From Scalesia atractyloides (Eukaryota; Streptophyta; Magnoliopsida; Asterales; Asteraceae): a stretch of 64,000 nucleotides of DNA. This document shows, piece after piece, positions 45,591 through 57,067 of the stretch. Below the pieces are notes generated by a model. The model was not told where the DNA came from, did not search any database, and saw nothing but the letters and a program-made list of their open reading frames with translations. The DNA is taken from assembly GCA_947069175.1 (NCBI GenBank), contig CAMTDV010000017.1:53329137-53393136 (forward strand), read 5' to 3'. How positions within the stretch are numbered: the first letter of the stretch is position 1; every line of letters starts with the position of its first letter. The position numbers and the translations under genes were made by a program.

Positions 45591-46093
45591 ATGTCATAGG
45601 AAACTTCTGATGGCTCTAACGAAGGATGGAGGTGGTAATCGGGAAATGGTGTCTATTTTGGCCCGATCAACCTCCATTCCTTCGCTTGAGATTTTGTGAC
45701 CGAGTACTATTCCCTCCGTTACCATAAAATGGCATTTCTCCGAATTAAGGGCGCTGTTAGTTTCCTCACATCGGGATAGCATTCGTTCAAGATTATCGAG
45801 GCATTGGTCGTATGAATCTCTAAAGATAGAAAAATCATCCATGAATACTTTCATAGTTTTTTCTATCATATCATGGAAGATGGCCACCATGCAACGTTGA
45901 AATGTTGCACGGGCATTACATAGACCAAAAGGCATGCGTCAATAAGCAAAAGTTCCATAGGGACATGTAAAAGTTGTTTTCTCTTGGTCTTCCGGGGCTA
46001 TTGGTATTTGAAAGTACCCTGAAAAACCATCTAAAAACAATAAATTTGTGACCGGATAGTCTTTCTAACATTTGATCAATAAAAGGTAAAGGA
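45591..46093 (-). pseudogene. Athila RT C-terminal part, split by element E
   Basis: From PLPFIDQMLERL at 46090 through IPIAPEDQEKTTFTCPYGTF, MPFGLCNARATFQRCM and the catalytic VFMDDFSIF to VLGHKISSEG. A stop precedes MPFGL near 45936. The N-terminal half lies on the far side of element E, outside the window. Confidence 0.9.
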
Positions 46094-46722
46094 TGTTAGG
46101 ATATGAGTTTGAATTACTTGTAGTTTTTGTTTCAAAATGGAAATGATTGAGTTTTTAAAAGAGATTTGCAGCGGAAATAGATGGAAAACTTTTACTACAA
46201 GCAATGGTCGTTTGTTTTCATCATCATCATGCTTTCAAGTTGGTAAACTTGCATATGATTCACAAACTCCCCCTCAGCCTTAGCAATTGAAGTTTGGTAG
46301 TAAGAAAATGCAGAGAAGATGAAATGCGAAAGTTGATCTTTTGATAGACAAAGATAAACTGTTACACAAGTTACCTATTTATACTAAACTATCTAACCAC
46401 TGAGCATCTTTGATGACGTCAGGGTGGATAGTGACAGGAAACTAAATGTAACTAACTACAAACACTGCTAATACTAACTATCAGTGCTTATCACTATTAC
46501 ATTGATAAACTATCTAATGACTAAGCTCTGATCTCTATCCTCTGATCCTTGTAGCTCTGGCAGAACTTTGCACCTTTGTGAAGACAGATGATAAAAGAGC
46601 AGTTTTTAGGGAAGGCAGTGTTTGTACAACAGAGGTTGTAACCTCTGATAGTGTAACCAAAGCTTGGATAGTGTTATTTGGCTTTGTATCATCTGTTCCT
46701 TACATAGGGTTCAATCCCAACA
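46094..46722 (-). repeat. 3' LTR of Sirevirus E
   Basis: A 629-base LTR; on the minus strand it runs TGTTGGGATTG...CATATCCTAACA. It follows a polypurine tract (CCAGGGGAGAT, 46723-46733). A TATAAATAG box lies at 46375-46384 on the minus strand, and an AGAGGTTGTAACCTCT palindrome at about 46630. The target repeat candidate is AAGGA (46089-46093); its partner is outside the window. Confidence 0.85.
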
Positions 46723-46755
46723 ATCTCCCCTGGAACAGATGAAGCCAAAAACACT

Positions 46756-48976
46756 TTATTCTTGGTCTTTATTCATCAGGAAGAATTCTCTTATTTGACC
46801 TTTGAATTGAAGTTCCAAGTTAAGAGATTCTATGTCATCAGCATCCTTCTGTAGCTCTTTTAAACATAATAATTCTTGGAAGTCTTCTACTGTAAGCCCA
46901 TAAGCAGCTTCCATAGATACTTTAGTGGCATTACCATCAGACTTGAGCAGTGTCAATTCATGGGTGTCTTTGTCGACCTTCCACTTTAGAATTTTTGGGT
47001 CTGAAGGTTTTCTTGAAGGAGCTTTTATTGCTGAGGTTTGAGAAGGAGTTATTTTTAATAAATCTTTAGCCAGCTTGGCACTTGAATCATCTGTTGGATA
47101 ATCAATCATTTTCTGTATACCTTCTTTGATAAATGTATCCTCAAACTCTTTGTCAGTCTTTAGAGACATCTCCCCTTGCCTTTTTCTGTGTAACAGGGCA
47201 AGTGTAGAATGGGCAGATGTTGTGTTGGACTTGTTGGATAGTTGGGCTTTGAGAATAGCATCTTCTTTTGAATAATCAGGTTTAGGAGGCATGGATGGAT
47301 CCTTTTTCCTCCTTTCTTCCAACTTTTTGTAAGTGTCTATCACCCTGACCTCACCCCATCTCATCACTTGATTCTTTGACCCATAATTGTTCTGAATTAG
47401 TTCATTCTTCATTCTCTTCAGCTTCAAGGCTCTTTCAGTCACATCTTTCTTGTATAGATCCCAGTTGGGAGGAGTTGGCTTTTTGAGAAGGTCTTTCAAC
47501 ATTTCTTGCATTCTGATGATTTCTTCTCTTAGCTCATCTATGCTCCAATCCCTGAACTGTGCCCTTGTTGCCTTATACATCTTCTTCTCCATGATATACT
47601 CAATGAGTTCACTCTTGAGCAGCTTATCTTCCCTTTCTGACAACTGATTGCTCAGGTTCTTTACAAAATCTTGTAAGATGCTGGCTTTACTTAGTTGAAA
47701 GGACATGGAAATCTATATCTCTCTATCACTTTTACCAGCTGATTCTTTTTTGCAATATCCTCTGCTTGCTTCTGTTTCAGTTCTAGATAATCATCAACAT
47801 TTGCAGGTCTTGGATAGCCATCAAGGGATAGGATTATTCTTTTGTCAGGGTCATCCTCTGAAAAGAAACTTAGGATCTCTTCCCTGACTGCTGGTAAATC
47901 TAGAGGATATAGCTTTGCTGCAGGAGTAACTTCAAGAGTTTAAGATGTTGTAAGCTCTGATGCGGAGGTCATTGGTTGTGATGATAATGGAAGAGGTGCA
48001 GGAATCTCATCATCATTTATCACTTTTGTGATCTTTCTCCTTTTAACCTTAAAGTGGGTGACGGTGGTTGTGGGATCTTAGGTGGTGTGGATAATGGATG
48101 AGTTGATGTGGGAAAAGTGATCATGGCAGTGGATAGAGTTGCATCTGTTACAACCTCTGCTGTATCAACATATGTTGACACAACAGGTGCTGTAACATCT
48201 GCTTGTGTGGATGTGGGTTGTGGTTTTGAAGATGTGATAGGTTTTTGAGAGGCAGAGGTTTTGATGGTTGGATTGGTTTCAGGCTTAGTTTTAGGAGATG
48301 TGGTTGTTGGTTGCCTAGCTTTTCTAGCAGGTATCTTCTTTGATGAAGTACCAACCTCTCCTTTTTCTTTTTGCTATTCAATCTTTTTCTCAACCAACAC
48401 TCTGCTCTCCTCAATCACTGTCTTCTTGTGACTAGCCCTTGCCTTGGCCACAATTTCATCACTTAAATCTTTCTTCTTTGAACCATCAGGCCTTGGAATA
48501 TTTAAAGTAGGTCTGGCCTTATCATCATCTATTTTCAGCTTTTTGTTTCCCAAAGGTTTCTCCCCCTTTTTGGCTTCATCTGTTGTAACAAAGATAACCG
48601 TTGGAGGTGCATGGCCAGTGGTTGTGAGTAGATGAGCTTTGATGGATTTAATGTCTGCTGCAGTGTCTTGATACCTTGAATCAAACATGTTTCTAACATC
48701 ATTCATCTGGTGCTTCTGTTGTAGATCCAAATAATGTTGTTGATGTTGAAACAGAGGGTTAAGAGCTTCCTTGAGATTAACAGTGGATAGAACAGAGGGT
48801 TGACCTTTTGTAGCTATCATCTGCTTCAGTAAACTTTTGATCTCGTCCACAGAATGTTCTATCTTAGTAACTCTCTCCGTCAAATCCTGATATTTTAGAC
48901 CATCACCTAATTTAATAGGATCATCTGAACTCCTACCAGACATGGTAGTTGTATCTATGGTATCATTAGCAGTGGT
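46756..48976 (-). pseudogene. Env-like gene of Sirevirus E, C-terminal part
   Basis: Continues in frame from the part at 59687-61262 once element C and one target repeat are disregarded. It reads through 48943-48375, then a TAG (probably from a Gln codon) at 48374, and stays open in the same frame for over 100 more codons rich in Pro, Thr and Lys. After a shift it continues as a 316-codon frame (47706-46756) that is Lys/Glu-rich, with coiled-coil segments (LSEREDKLLKSELIEYIMEK) and a globular-looking end. No membrane helix. It ends about 30 bases before the polypurine tract. Function unknown. Confidence 0.65.
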
Positions 48977-49167
48977 TTTAGTGTAACATCCGTCGAAAAA
49001 CGGGTTTCCAATCCCGCTTCGTTTGTTAATCGAATATCAAGTTATAAAATTTTGTTGCGTATTTATGGTTAATTTTAATTTTAAACAATACATAATTAAT
49101 AAACATTTTAGAATTTAAAAACTATAATTATTAAAAAGTAAAAATAAATTAAATAAAAAGGAAAAGG

Positions 49168-49240
49168 GGCTGCCGGGTTTCGAACCCGGGTCAGCCGGAA
49201 GACTCAAACATCACATACTTAACCACTCCGCCACTTGCTG
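49168..49240 (-). repeat. tRNA-Ser-like module in C 5' LTR
   Basis: The minus strand has an A-box-like TGGCGGAGTGGTTAAG and a perfect T-arm and B box CCGGGTTCGAAACCCGG at the right spacing. The acceptor arms do not pair, so it is tRNA-derived, not a working tRNA. The copy in the 3' LTR is at 57251-57324. Confidence 0.7.
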
Positions 49241-50186
49241 TTTTGTGTAATCAAGGAAACAAATAAAACCTTAAGTTCACCCGTGAATCATCTGTTTGCG
49301 CCGAAACTGAAACCGCTCATCGGCTTTCAACTGTCCAGACTGTTGAGTATTCGCTATTACTGCTTATAACCGATAAACCCACGTTTTTAATCAATTCAGC
49401 CTTCAATTCCTTCGATTCATATGATTTTTGGAGTTGAAAACCAAAATCAATTACTTCCTGATTTTCACTAACAATATCATCATCTCACAACTCAAAAACA
49501 CTCACAGAACCTCCAATTTCACTTTCGCTCTATTTTCTGTTCGTCGGAAACGCTTTCTGAAATCGCCGGACTTTCGCCGGAAAACCGTGACATTCATCGA
49601 ATCGGTAAATTTCTCAATTCTTTCATCTTCTATCCATTGTTAGACTTTTACTAACTCAAATCCTTCAATCAGAATCGGTCCCAGACGACGTTGTCGGATA
49701 TTCAGCTCTCGCCGGAAAATTTCTGAAAATTCCAAAATCACGCTGTGAATCGGTATGAACATCTAAACTCTCTGATAACTCTTGTTTAGTCATTTAATTT
49801 CACAATTAGTTAATCAAAACTGTTAATTGGACCGCTCAGACGGAATTCATAAAACAGAGCCGACGACTTTGCCGGAGTTCTGAGAAAAATCATCTTTCCG
49901 GTACATTCATTTCCAAATCCTTCTCTATCCGTTACATTTCAATCATTTATATGTCTGGCAATCGAATTAAACAAGAACAGTAGAATAATCGTTGTCTGTG
50001 TTGTTTAACGAAGAAGATGAAGTTTAGGTTGTGTATATATTTAATATAAATCGGGTTATTTAGAGATACCGAGTTCGAGTCTGTCCTTGTTCCGATTCGT
50101 CACAATATTCAAACCTTTTTATAAAACCCAAATACGGAACCTTTCAGTTAGTATATAAGAGAAATAAAAACAAGTATTTTAACTAG

Positions 50187-50263
50187 GTTAGACACACAGT
50201 CCAGCGGTGGACTGTGTGCAAAGTTAAACCACAGGTCACGGGTTCGAAACTCATCATGCACAC
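50187..50263 (+). repeat. tRNA-like module 2 in C 5' LTR
   Basis: Starts GGTTAGACACACAG, has CAGTCCAGCGGTGGACTG in D-arm position and a B-box-like GGGTTCGAAACTC. Same head as module 3. The 3' LTR copy is 58322-58400. Just upstream, at 50058-50100, only the B-box half of a further module remains. Confidence 0.6.
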
Positions 50264-50351
50264 CGGTTCGACATAATTAAAATCTTTTTTAAATTAAATG
50301 AATTCTGAATAAATCAAATAGTATATAAATATAATTAAAAACAGAAATATT

Positions 50352-50429
50352 TCGGGTTAGACACGTAGCTCAGTTGGTAGAGCTGCGTGCACGCGTACTG
50401 GAGGTCATGAGTTCGAGCCTCACCCAGCG
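50352..50429 (+). repeat. tRNA-like module 3 in C 5' LTR
   Basis: Has a textbook A box TAGCTCAGTTGGTAGAGC and a B box GAGTTCGAGCC 40 bases on, giving tRNA-sized spacing. The acceptor and anticodon stems are imperfect. The 3' LTR copy is 58490-58567. Such boxes could recruit RNA polymerase III. Confidence 0.7.
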
Positions 50430-50939
50430 CATACATATACAAGGTCCGAACCGGTCAACAGTCAAAGTCAATGGTCAACGGTCAACCCAAAAAGTCAACA
50501 ATTTTTTTATATTTTTATTTATTTATTTAATTTAAAAATCAATTAAAAATACTTAAAAATAATATTTTTAAAGTTAGAAAATGACCTTAAACTCACAAAA
50601 ATATATCTAAAAATCCTATTAAAATATTTAATAAAATCCACTTATTTACTGTACCTTTTCGTTATTATTTAGGTTAGTTATTCCTCGTCGATCAACCCTC
50701 TAAACTCGTGTGCATTCAACATTATCAAACGAACGCACCCAATGTGAGTGAATCTCTACAAATTCCCCGTTTTAATCACATTTTTGGGGTGTATCATGTG
50801 TCATTTATTATTTATTATATTTAAACACTTGTGCATCCATCATATCCATGATCAAATGTGTATCCAATATGTATCAATTGTTTGTGTGGTTAATGTTTAG
50901 ATTAAATTCATCATTTTCAGTACATACATCATCATAGGC

Positions 50940-51110
50940 CGTCTGTTCCCCATTACCTATGAGCGGAACCGTTCCCCATTACCTATGAGCGTGAACGAGG
51001 CGTTGCCAACATACGATCGGCTCCATTGGATTGAGCCTTGATCGCACATACATCATCATAGGCCGTCCGTTCCCCATTACCTATGAGCGGAACGTGACGT
51101 TGCCAACATA
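50940..51110 (+). repeat. Short repeats in C LTR
   Basis: The unit GTTCCCCATTACCTATGAGC occurs three times (50945, 50971 and 51069), within a larger duplicated CATCATCATAGGCCGTC segment. The same array is in the 3' LTR near 59090-59260. Confidence 0.8.
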
Positions 51111-51543
51111 TACATTATCATTCATGTCATTTGCTCATGCAAGGTGGTTTGTTATTTGTTATTGTATGTTTATTTACGTTTGCTCACATATGATTATTGC
51201 ACAATTTTTCCATGTTAAATATAACAAGAAATCAATAATAAATGTTTTCTAACAAGGTTCACTCGCCAACTTTTGTTGACGCAAAAACCCCCATTTTTAC
51301 ACATGATACAGGTGATCCAATTGAAGCAAGAAACATATAGGACGGCCTAGAAGAATAAAACAGTTTAGATTTTGGATTGTTTATTTAATTTTCCTTTCCT
51401 TGTATTGTATGAATTTGACTTGAACATTTGAGATGTAATTTGAATTTAATAAATATGAAACATATTAGTAAAGATCATGAGCTTTGGTGATAACCCAATT
51501 ATGCCCCAACTCTTATTCCGCTGCGGGTCGGGGTGTGATAGAT

Positions 51544-51556
51544 TGGTATCAGAGCC
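51544..51556 (+). other. Primer binding site (tRNA-Met) of C
   Basis: TGGTATCAGAGCC, three bases after the LTR. The 800-base leader that follows to 52360 is non-coding and resembles the leader of element B. Confidence 0.95.
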
Positions 51557-52360
51557 ATGACCATAGAGATATAGGATAGGTTATTAGACCCTTAGAGCCT
51601 ATACTATAGTTGATCAGAATTTTTAAATTGTTTGTGTGTTACATGCAAAATTCATGATGTTTATATGCTTTATGTTTATTATTACATTCAATGTTATGCA
51701 AGCATGTTCATAAGTACATATTACTATACAATGCTCATCATGAATCATATCCTCATAACATATCATATCCATGAGAGCACACACCACACAATTTCCATGA
51801 TTTTTGCAACGATTTTTGTATTTTTTTTCTTTTTTCAAATCACATCAAAGTGAGTTCTCATGACGGGCATGTAGTAACTGGAAGGGTACCAGTATCGGTA
51901 GTCGGAACGTCCTGTCTAGGCTTGGCATTCGTATAAATCCAAAATAAAGGACCAGTTTGCCTACCTGGGGACTAACGATGAGAGTACGAAGGACCTATTA
52001 GGCCAAAGCATGCTATACCAAACGTCGTGTTAGCTAACCCCACTTTGAGTTGTCATTGTGTCTACACCTGGACACCCTCCGACCATACATCTCGCAAACA
52101 TATTTCATGGTTTTCATTCGGGTGATGCGAGTGTTAAACCGCCAACACCAATGTGAATCCTACTAAGCCAATAGTCATGGGGGCCCACATGACTATACAG
52201 GTGATGGTATGGGGGACATTGGAGGCCCAAACATGAGCAAACCCAAGACATCCTATGGATGTAGTGCATTATTGATGTTTATGTTATTTTTTTTAAAAAC
52301 GACACATGACACCTAAAAAGACTCCTTAAACTCACAATCTTCTTATGTATGTTCCTGTAG

Positions 52361-53425
52361 ATGTCGGCTAGGCAACAACGTGGGGGTAGAAGGTCAGGAA
52401 GATCAAACGAACGCTTGGCCACCCAAATCGCAAAACAAATGGCCGCAGTGCTTCCTGACATCGTAATTCAAGTCCAACAAGCTCTCGCCACAAATCCCAT
52501 CAATCCTCCCCAACAAGAAGACCAGAACGTCGACAACCCTCCCTCCAAAAAGTGCTCATACAAACACTTCAAGTCTTGCGATCCCCCGAAATTTGAAGGG
52601 ACCGAAGGTGTCACTGCTCTCCTCCACTGGTTTGAGGAAATGGAAAACACCTTCCTTAATTGCGATTGTCCCGAGGATCACAAGGTACGTTACGCAACCG
52701 GGAGACTATTTGGAGTAGCTCTTACCTTGTGGAATACAGAAAAAGGTAAGAGAGGAATCGAAGATGCAATGGCCTTAACGTGGGAGGAGTTAAGGGAAAT
52801 CATGACGAGACGCTTCTGTCCAAGAAGCGAGATCAAAAAGTTAGAGGATGAATTTCACTCGTTAAAGCAAAAAGAGGGAGATCATACTTCCTACAACAAA
52901 CGGTTTTTAGAGTTGAACCAAATGGTCCCCAACTTGTTCACCCCAGTATACCGCTTAGTCGATCACTACATTCGTGGCCTTCCCTCGAAAATTCAAGACT
53001 CGGTTCTAAGCACTTCGCCTGCAACACTTGAAGCTGCTATGGAAATAGCTACCGAGCTTACCGAGAATCGTATTCGTAACGGCAAATTTAAGGACGAGAA
53101 AAAGAAAGCCCCCATTGAGGGCCAAACTTCAAACCATTCCACCTCCTCCTCAAAGTTTGCTAATAAGAGGAAACGAAACACCAGAAACTTTGCTGTCACA
53201 CAAACAAATTTCCCTATCCCTGCTGCACCCATCACTCAAGTTGCCCCCTCACCTGCACCTTATAAAAAGCCATACTCCAGCCCATACCCAAAATGCAACC
53301 GTTGCCAATACCATCACTTTCCTGATCATCCCTGCCAACATTGCACCGGCTGTGGCCGTGCAGGTCACACCATTCAAACTTGTCGCGCACTTCAGCGAAC
53401 GAACCGCCATCAACCCTCAACCTAA
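52361..53425 (+). CDS. Gag of Ty3 element C
   Basis: 354 codons from ATG at 52361. An N-terminal basic stretch (RQQRGGRRSGR) is followed by the Ty3 Gag core (about residues 65-215) with KFEGTEGVTALLHWFEEME and LTWEELREIMTRRFCP. A Lys-rich linker follows, then a Cys/His cluster with CTGCGRAGHTIQTC near residues 326-339. It ends at a TAA (53423-53425). The same frame continues open into protease, so the stop is either a recent C-to-T change in a Gln codon or a programmed readthrough point. Role: particle assembly and RNA packaging. Confidence 0.9.
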   Translation: MSARQQRGGRRSGRSNERLATQIAKQMAAVLPDIVIQVQQALATNPINPPQQEDQNVDNPPSKKCSYKHFKSCDPPKFEGTEGVTALLHWFEEMENTFLNCDCPEDHKVRYATGRLFGVALTLWNTEKGKRGIEDAMALTWEELREIMTRRFCPRSEIKKLEDEFHSLKQKEGDHTSYNKRFLELNQMVPNLFTPVYRLVDHYIRGLPSKIQDSVLSTSPATLEAAMEIATELTENRIRNGKFKDEKKKAPIEGQTSNHSTSSSKFANKRKRNTRNFAVTQTNFPIPAAPITQVAPSPAPYKKPYSSPYPKCNRCQYHHFPDHPCQHCTGCGRAGHTIQTCRALQRTNRHQPST

Positions 53426-54265
53426 ACCCACCATCAGATAGTGGGTCAAGCCCAACAACCTTTACTCCTACCACCTGCCCAACATGTAGCCCAATCCTAC
53501 TACCAACCCAACTATCCCATGGTCCAACCTATGCGGGCTTGTTACAACTGTGGAGACCCGAACCACTTCAGGAACACCTGTCCACGCCTGGTGAATATCA
53601 TCCATGCCAAAGCTCAAGCTAATCCAGTAAACCAGGCTAATCAAGCTCCTCCACCTGCAAGAGGAAGAGCTTTCAACATCAACGCTAATCAAGCTAGGGC
53701 TGACAACAATGTGGTTAACGGTACGTTTCTCATCAATGGTAGTTATGCATCCATGTTATTTGATACTGGCGTGGATAAGAGTTTTGTGTCCTTAGAATTT
53801 GAACCCATCCTCAACCAAACTCGTGATACACTCATGGAATCCATAACGGTAGAAGTTGCTGACGGAAAACCGGTCTCATTAAACTCTATTATACGCAATT
53901 GTACTCTCACCCTAAACGATCACGATTTTCCAGTTGACCTCATACCTATGAAGTTGGGAAGTTTCGACATTATAATTGGTATGGACTGGCTCAGCCAACA
54001 TCATGCTGAAGTTGTATGCCGTGAAAAGTTCATTCGCATCCCTCTTACAAACGGTCAGACTCTACGAATCTTTGGAGAAACCCCTTCGAAAGGACTCAAA
54101 TTAATGTCCTGTCTTCAAGCCCGAAAATATCTCCGCAAGAATTATGTCGCATTCCTAACTCATGTCGTCAAAAAGGGAATCAAGGAGAAGAAACTCGAAG
54201 ACATCCCGGTAGTAAAAGATTTTCACAAGTTTCTCCTGACGACATTTCAGGACTTCCTCCCGTGA
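53426..54265 (+). CDS. Second zinc knuckle and protease of element C
   Basis: In frame with gag after its TAA. Measured from the GTG at 53441, a CCHC knuckle [14 protein letters not shown] is at residues 34-47, the protease active site FDTGVDKSF at 107-115 (Val where Ala is usual), and [14 protein letters not shown] further on. The frame ends at TGA (54263-54265) because a base seems lost near 54220: one extra base would restore the usual DFP-type wording and join the RT frame. Role: maturation of the polyprotein. Confidence 0.85.
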   Translation, partial: THHQIVGQAQQPLLLPPAQHVAQSYYQPNYPMVQPMRACYNCGDPNHFRNTCPRLVNIIHAKAQANPVNQANQAPPPARGRAFNINANQARADNNVVNGTFLINGSYASMLFDTGVDKSFVSLEFEPILNQTRDTLMESITVEVADGKPVSLNSIIRNCTLTLNDHDFPVDLIPMKLGSFDIIIGMDWLSQHHAEVVCREKFIRIPLTNGQTLRIFGETPSKGLKLMSCLQARKYLRKNYVAFLTHVVKKGIKEKKLEDIPVVKDFHKFLLTTFQDFLP

Positions 54266-57033
54266 GAGAAGTCGAATTCCGCATTGATCTTATACCTGGA
54301 GCTACACCAGTTGCAAAATCTCCTTATAGGTTAGCCCCATCCGAAATGCAAGAGCTAGCCAGTCAACTGCAAGAGCTGACTGACAAAGGATTCATACGTC
54401 CTAGATCATCGCCTTGGGGTGCACCTGTCCTTTTTGTGAAGAAGAAAGATGGAACGTTTCGCATGTGTATCGACTACAGAGAACTCAACAAGTTAACAGT
54501 CAAGAACCGCTACCCATTACCTCGCATCGATGATCTTCTAGACCAACTTCAAGGCGCCACCTGTTTTTCAAAAATCGACCTTCGTTCTGGTTATTATCAA
54601 CTCAGAGTACATGAAGAAGACGTCCCAAAGACCGCCTTCCGAACTCGTTATGGTCATTATGAGTTCATGGTCATGCCATTTGGTTTAACCAACGCCGCAG
54701 CTGTCTTCATGGATCTAATGAACAGAGTCTGCAAACCTTATCTCGACCGTTTTGTTATAGTCTTCATCGACGACATCCTCATCTACTCAAAGTCTAAGTC
54801 TGATCATGAACGACATCTTCGACTCATCCTTACACTCTTAAGGACAGAAAAGCTGTACGCTAAGTTTTCGAAATGTGAATTCTGGTTAAGGGAAGTACAA
54901 TTCCTTGGACACGTCGTCAATGACAAGGGAATTCATGTTGATCCCTCAAAAATCAAGGCAGTACAGGAATGGCAAGCGCCACGTACACCTACCGAAGTAA
55001 GATCATTTCTTGGTTTGGCTGGTTATTATCGCCGTTTCATAGCAAATTTCTCCCGTATTGCTGTACCACTCACGGCTTTAACTCATAAAGGAAAACCCTT
55101 TGTATGGGGACCCAAACAAGAAGAAGCCTTCCAAACTCTAAAGCAAAAACTCTGTGACGCACCTATCCTCACACTTCCTGAGGGTAGTGATGACTTCGTG
55201 GTTTATTGTGACGCGTCAGGGCAGGGACTAGGCTGCGTACTGATGCAAAGAGGAAAAGTGATAGCATATGCTTCTAGACAACTCAAAATTCATGAGAAGA
55301 ACTACACCACCCACGACCTGGAACTTGGAGCCGTTGTGTTCGCTCTTAAGATATGGAGACATTACCTCTACGGTACTAAGTGTGAAATATACACTGACCA
55401 CAAGAGTCTTCAACATATCTTCAACCAAAAGGAGTTGAACATGAGGCAACGAAGATGGGTCGAACTTCTTAATGACTACGACTGTGAAATTCGGTATCAT
55501 CCGGGCAAGGCAAACGTGGTGGCCGATGCGCTCAGTCGAAAGGGTTATGCGAACTCCGTTCGTCTTCTATGTTCACAAATCATAACCGACATCAAAGATC
55601 AAATCCGAGAAGCCCAACATGTTTCTATAACAGAAAACGACGTACGCAATGAGCTGTCTTGTGGAGCTGAACTTAAAATCGAAACTAAATCCGACGGTAT
55701 TCTGTACTATCTAGATCGCATATGGATTCCCGATCACAATAACCTTCGTAATTTCCTTATGAATGAGGCGCACAAAACACGATACTCTATACACCCAGGA
55801 GCCGACAAGATGTATCAAGACCTTCGATACACCTACTGGTGGCCTGGAATGAAAAAGGATATTGCTGTTTTTGTTTTCAAGTGCCTTACATGTTCCAAAG
55901 TAAAAGTTGAACATCAAAGACCCTCAGGACTTCTACTCCAACCTGAAATACCTGTTTGGAAGTGGGAAAATATAACCATGGACTTCATTACCGGGTTACC
56001 TCGCACCTCCGGTGGGTATGACACTATATGGGTAATCATTGATCGTCTTACAAAATCAGCTCACTTCATTCCGATTCGCGAGGACTTCAAGAACGAGAAG
56101 TTAGCTCGTATCTACATCAGCGAGATCGTAAGCCGTCATGGTGTACCGTTAAGCATTATTTCAGACTGTGATGGTCATTTCACTTCACGAACATGGCAAG
56201 CCGTACAAGCCGCTTTGGGTACACGATTAGACCTCAGTACCGCTTATCATCCTCAAACTGATGGACAATCTGAACGCACCATTCAAACTCTTGAAGATAT
56301 GCTTCGAGCATGTGTCATAGACTTCAAGGGAAATTGGGACGCTCATCTACCATTAGTTGAATTTTCGTACAACAACAGCTATCATTCAAGTATCGGCATG
56401 GCACCTTTCGAAGCTTTATATGGTCGTAAGTGCCGATCTCCAGTATGTTGGCACGAAATTGGGGAAGCTCAAATCACCGGTCCAGAATTGATTCAAGAAA
56501 CCACAGACAAGATCCATCAAATTCGAAACAATCTTCTAGCGGCACAAAGTCGTCAAAAGAGTTATGCAGACAAACGACGAAAGCCTTTGGAGTTTAACAT
56601 TGGTGATCATTTACTTTTAAAAGTATCACCGTGGAAGGGAGTAGTTCGTTTTGGACAGAAGGGCAAGTTAGTACCACGCTACGTAGGACCTTTCAAGATA
56701 CTCGAAAGAGTAGGACCTATAGCATACAAGCTTGACCTACCAGAAGAACTCAACAGAATTCACCCCACATTCCACGTATCAAACTTGAAGAAGTGCCTCG
56801 CCGATGAAAACCTCCATATTCCCCTAGAAGATATTCAGATCGATGAATCTATGCACTTCATTGAAAGACCAGTTGAGATCATGGACTTCGGAGAAAAACG
56901 TTTAAGACGGAGTCGTATTCCAATTGTTAGGGTACGCTGGGAGTCGAAACGAGGACCTGAGTTTACTTGGGAACGTGAAGACTCAATGCGCGAAAAATAC
57001 CCGCATCTTTTTCCTGTTACCACTACTACTTAA
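54262..57033 (+). CDS. Pol of element C: RT, RNase H, integrase, chromodomain
   Basis: An open frame of 923 codons, uninterrupted. Counting from GTG at 54262, RT has FIDD at 168-171. RNase H has the acids D317, E354, D379 and D422. The integrase zinc finger is H504, H511, C541 and C544, and its core acids are D574, D635 and E671, the last two spaced as D-35-[14 protein letters not shown] block follows, and a chromodomain-like tail at about 868-910 ([14 protein letters not shown], then EFTWERED). One oddity is SDCD in place of the common SDRD. The true start is fused to Gag-protease through the lost base. All catalytic residues are present, so it could supply enzymes in trans. Confidence 0.95.
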   Translation: MREVEFRIDLIPGATPVAKSPYRLAPSEMQELASQLQELTDKGFIRPRSSPWGAPVLFVKKKDGTFRMCIDYRELNKLTVKNRYPLPRIDDLLDQLQGATCFSKIDLRSGYYQLRVHEEDVPKTAFRTRYGHYEFMVMPFGLTNAAAVFMDLMNRVCKPYLDRFVIVFIDDILIYSKSKSDHERHLRLILTLLRTEKLYAKFSKCEFWLREVQFLGHVVNDKGIHVDPSKIKAVQEWQAPRTPTEVRSFLGLAGYYRRFIANFSRIAVPLTALTHKGKPFVWGPKQEEAFQTLKQKLCDAPILTLPEGSDDFVVYCDASGQGLGCVLMQRGKVIAYASRQLKIHEKNYTTHDLELGAVVFALKIWRHYLYGTKCEIYTDHKSLQHIFNQKELNMRQRRWVELLNDYDCEIRYHPGKANVVADALSRKGYANSVRLLCSQIITDIKDQIREAQHVSITENDVRNELSCGAELKIETKSDGILYYLDRIWIPDHNNLRNFLMNEAHKTRYSIHPGADKMYQDLRYTYWWPGMKKDIAVFVFKCLTCSKVKVEHQRPSGLLLQPEIPVWKWENITMDFITGLPRTSGGYDTIWVIIDRLTKSAHFIPIREDFKNEKLARIYISEIVSRHGVPLSIISDCDGHFTSRTWQAVQAALGTRLDLSTAYHPQTDGQSERTIQTLEDMLRACVIDFKGNWDAHLPLVEFSYNNSYHSSIGMAPFEALYGRKCRSPVCWHEIGEAQITGPELIQETTDKIHQIRNNLLAAQSRQKSYADKRRKPLEFNIGDHLLLKVSPWKGVVRFGQKGKLVPRYVGPFKILERVGPIAYKLDLPEELNRIHPTFHVSNLKKCLADENLHIPLEDIQIDESMHFIERPVEIMDFGEKRLRRSRIPIVRVRWESKRGPEFTWEREDSMREKYPHLFPVTTTT

Positions 57034-57067
57034 ATTTCGGGACGAAATTTCTAAAAGTAGGGGATAC
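57033..57067 (+). other. Conserved hairpin and polypurine tract of C
   Basis: AATTTCGGGACGAAATT (7-base arms, GGA loop) begins right after the pol stop and is followed by AAAAGTAGGGGATAC and the LTR. The same hairpin is in A and B. Confidence 0.85.

Larger units (their letters stand above)
48982..51540 (+). repeat. 5' LTR of element C
   Basis: 2559 bases, TGTAACATCC to GGTGTGATA (the 3' LTR ends TGACA). It contains tRNA-like modules (49168-49240 minus, 50187-50263 and 50352-50429 plus), a TATA-like GTATATAAGAG at 50151-50161, and tandem units at 50940-51110. From 49440 to 49930 there are three loose GCCGGA repeats resembling plant UTR sequence. Confidence 0.95.

Noticed and set aside
49168..49240. 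Functional tRNA-Ser gene (minus strand)
   Set aside because: The T-arm is perfect but the acceptor ends do not pair, and the unit is duplicated as part of both LTRs of element C.
50352..50429. Functional tRNA gene with perfect A box
   Set aside because: Acceptor and anticodon stems do not pair; it is a repeat inside an LTR.
52468..53692. Minus-strand frames opposite gag of C
   Set aside because: They are shadows of the gag and protease frames on the plus strand.
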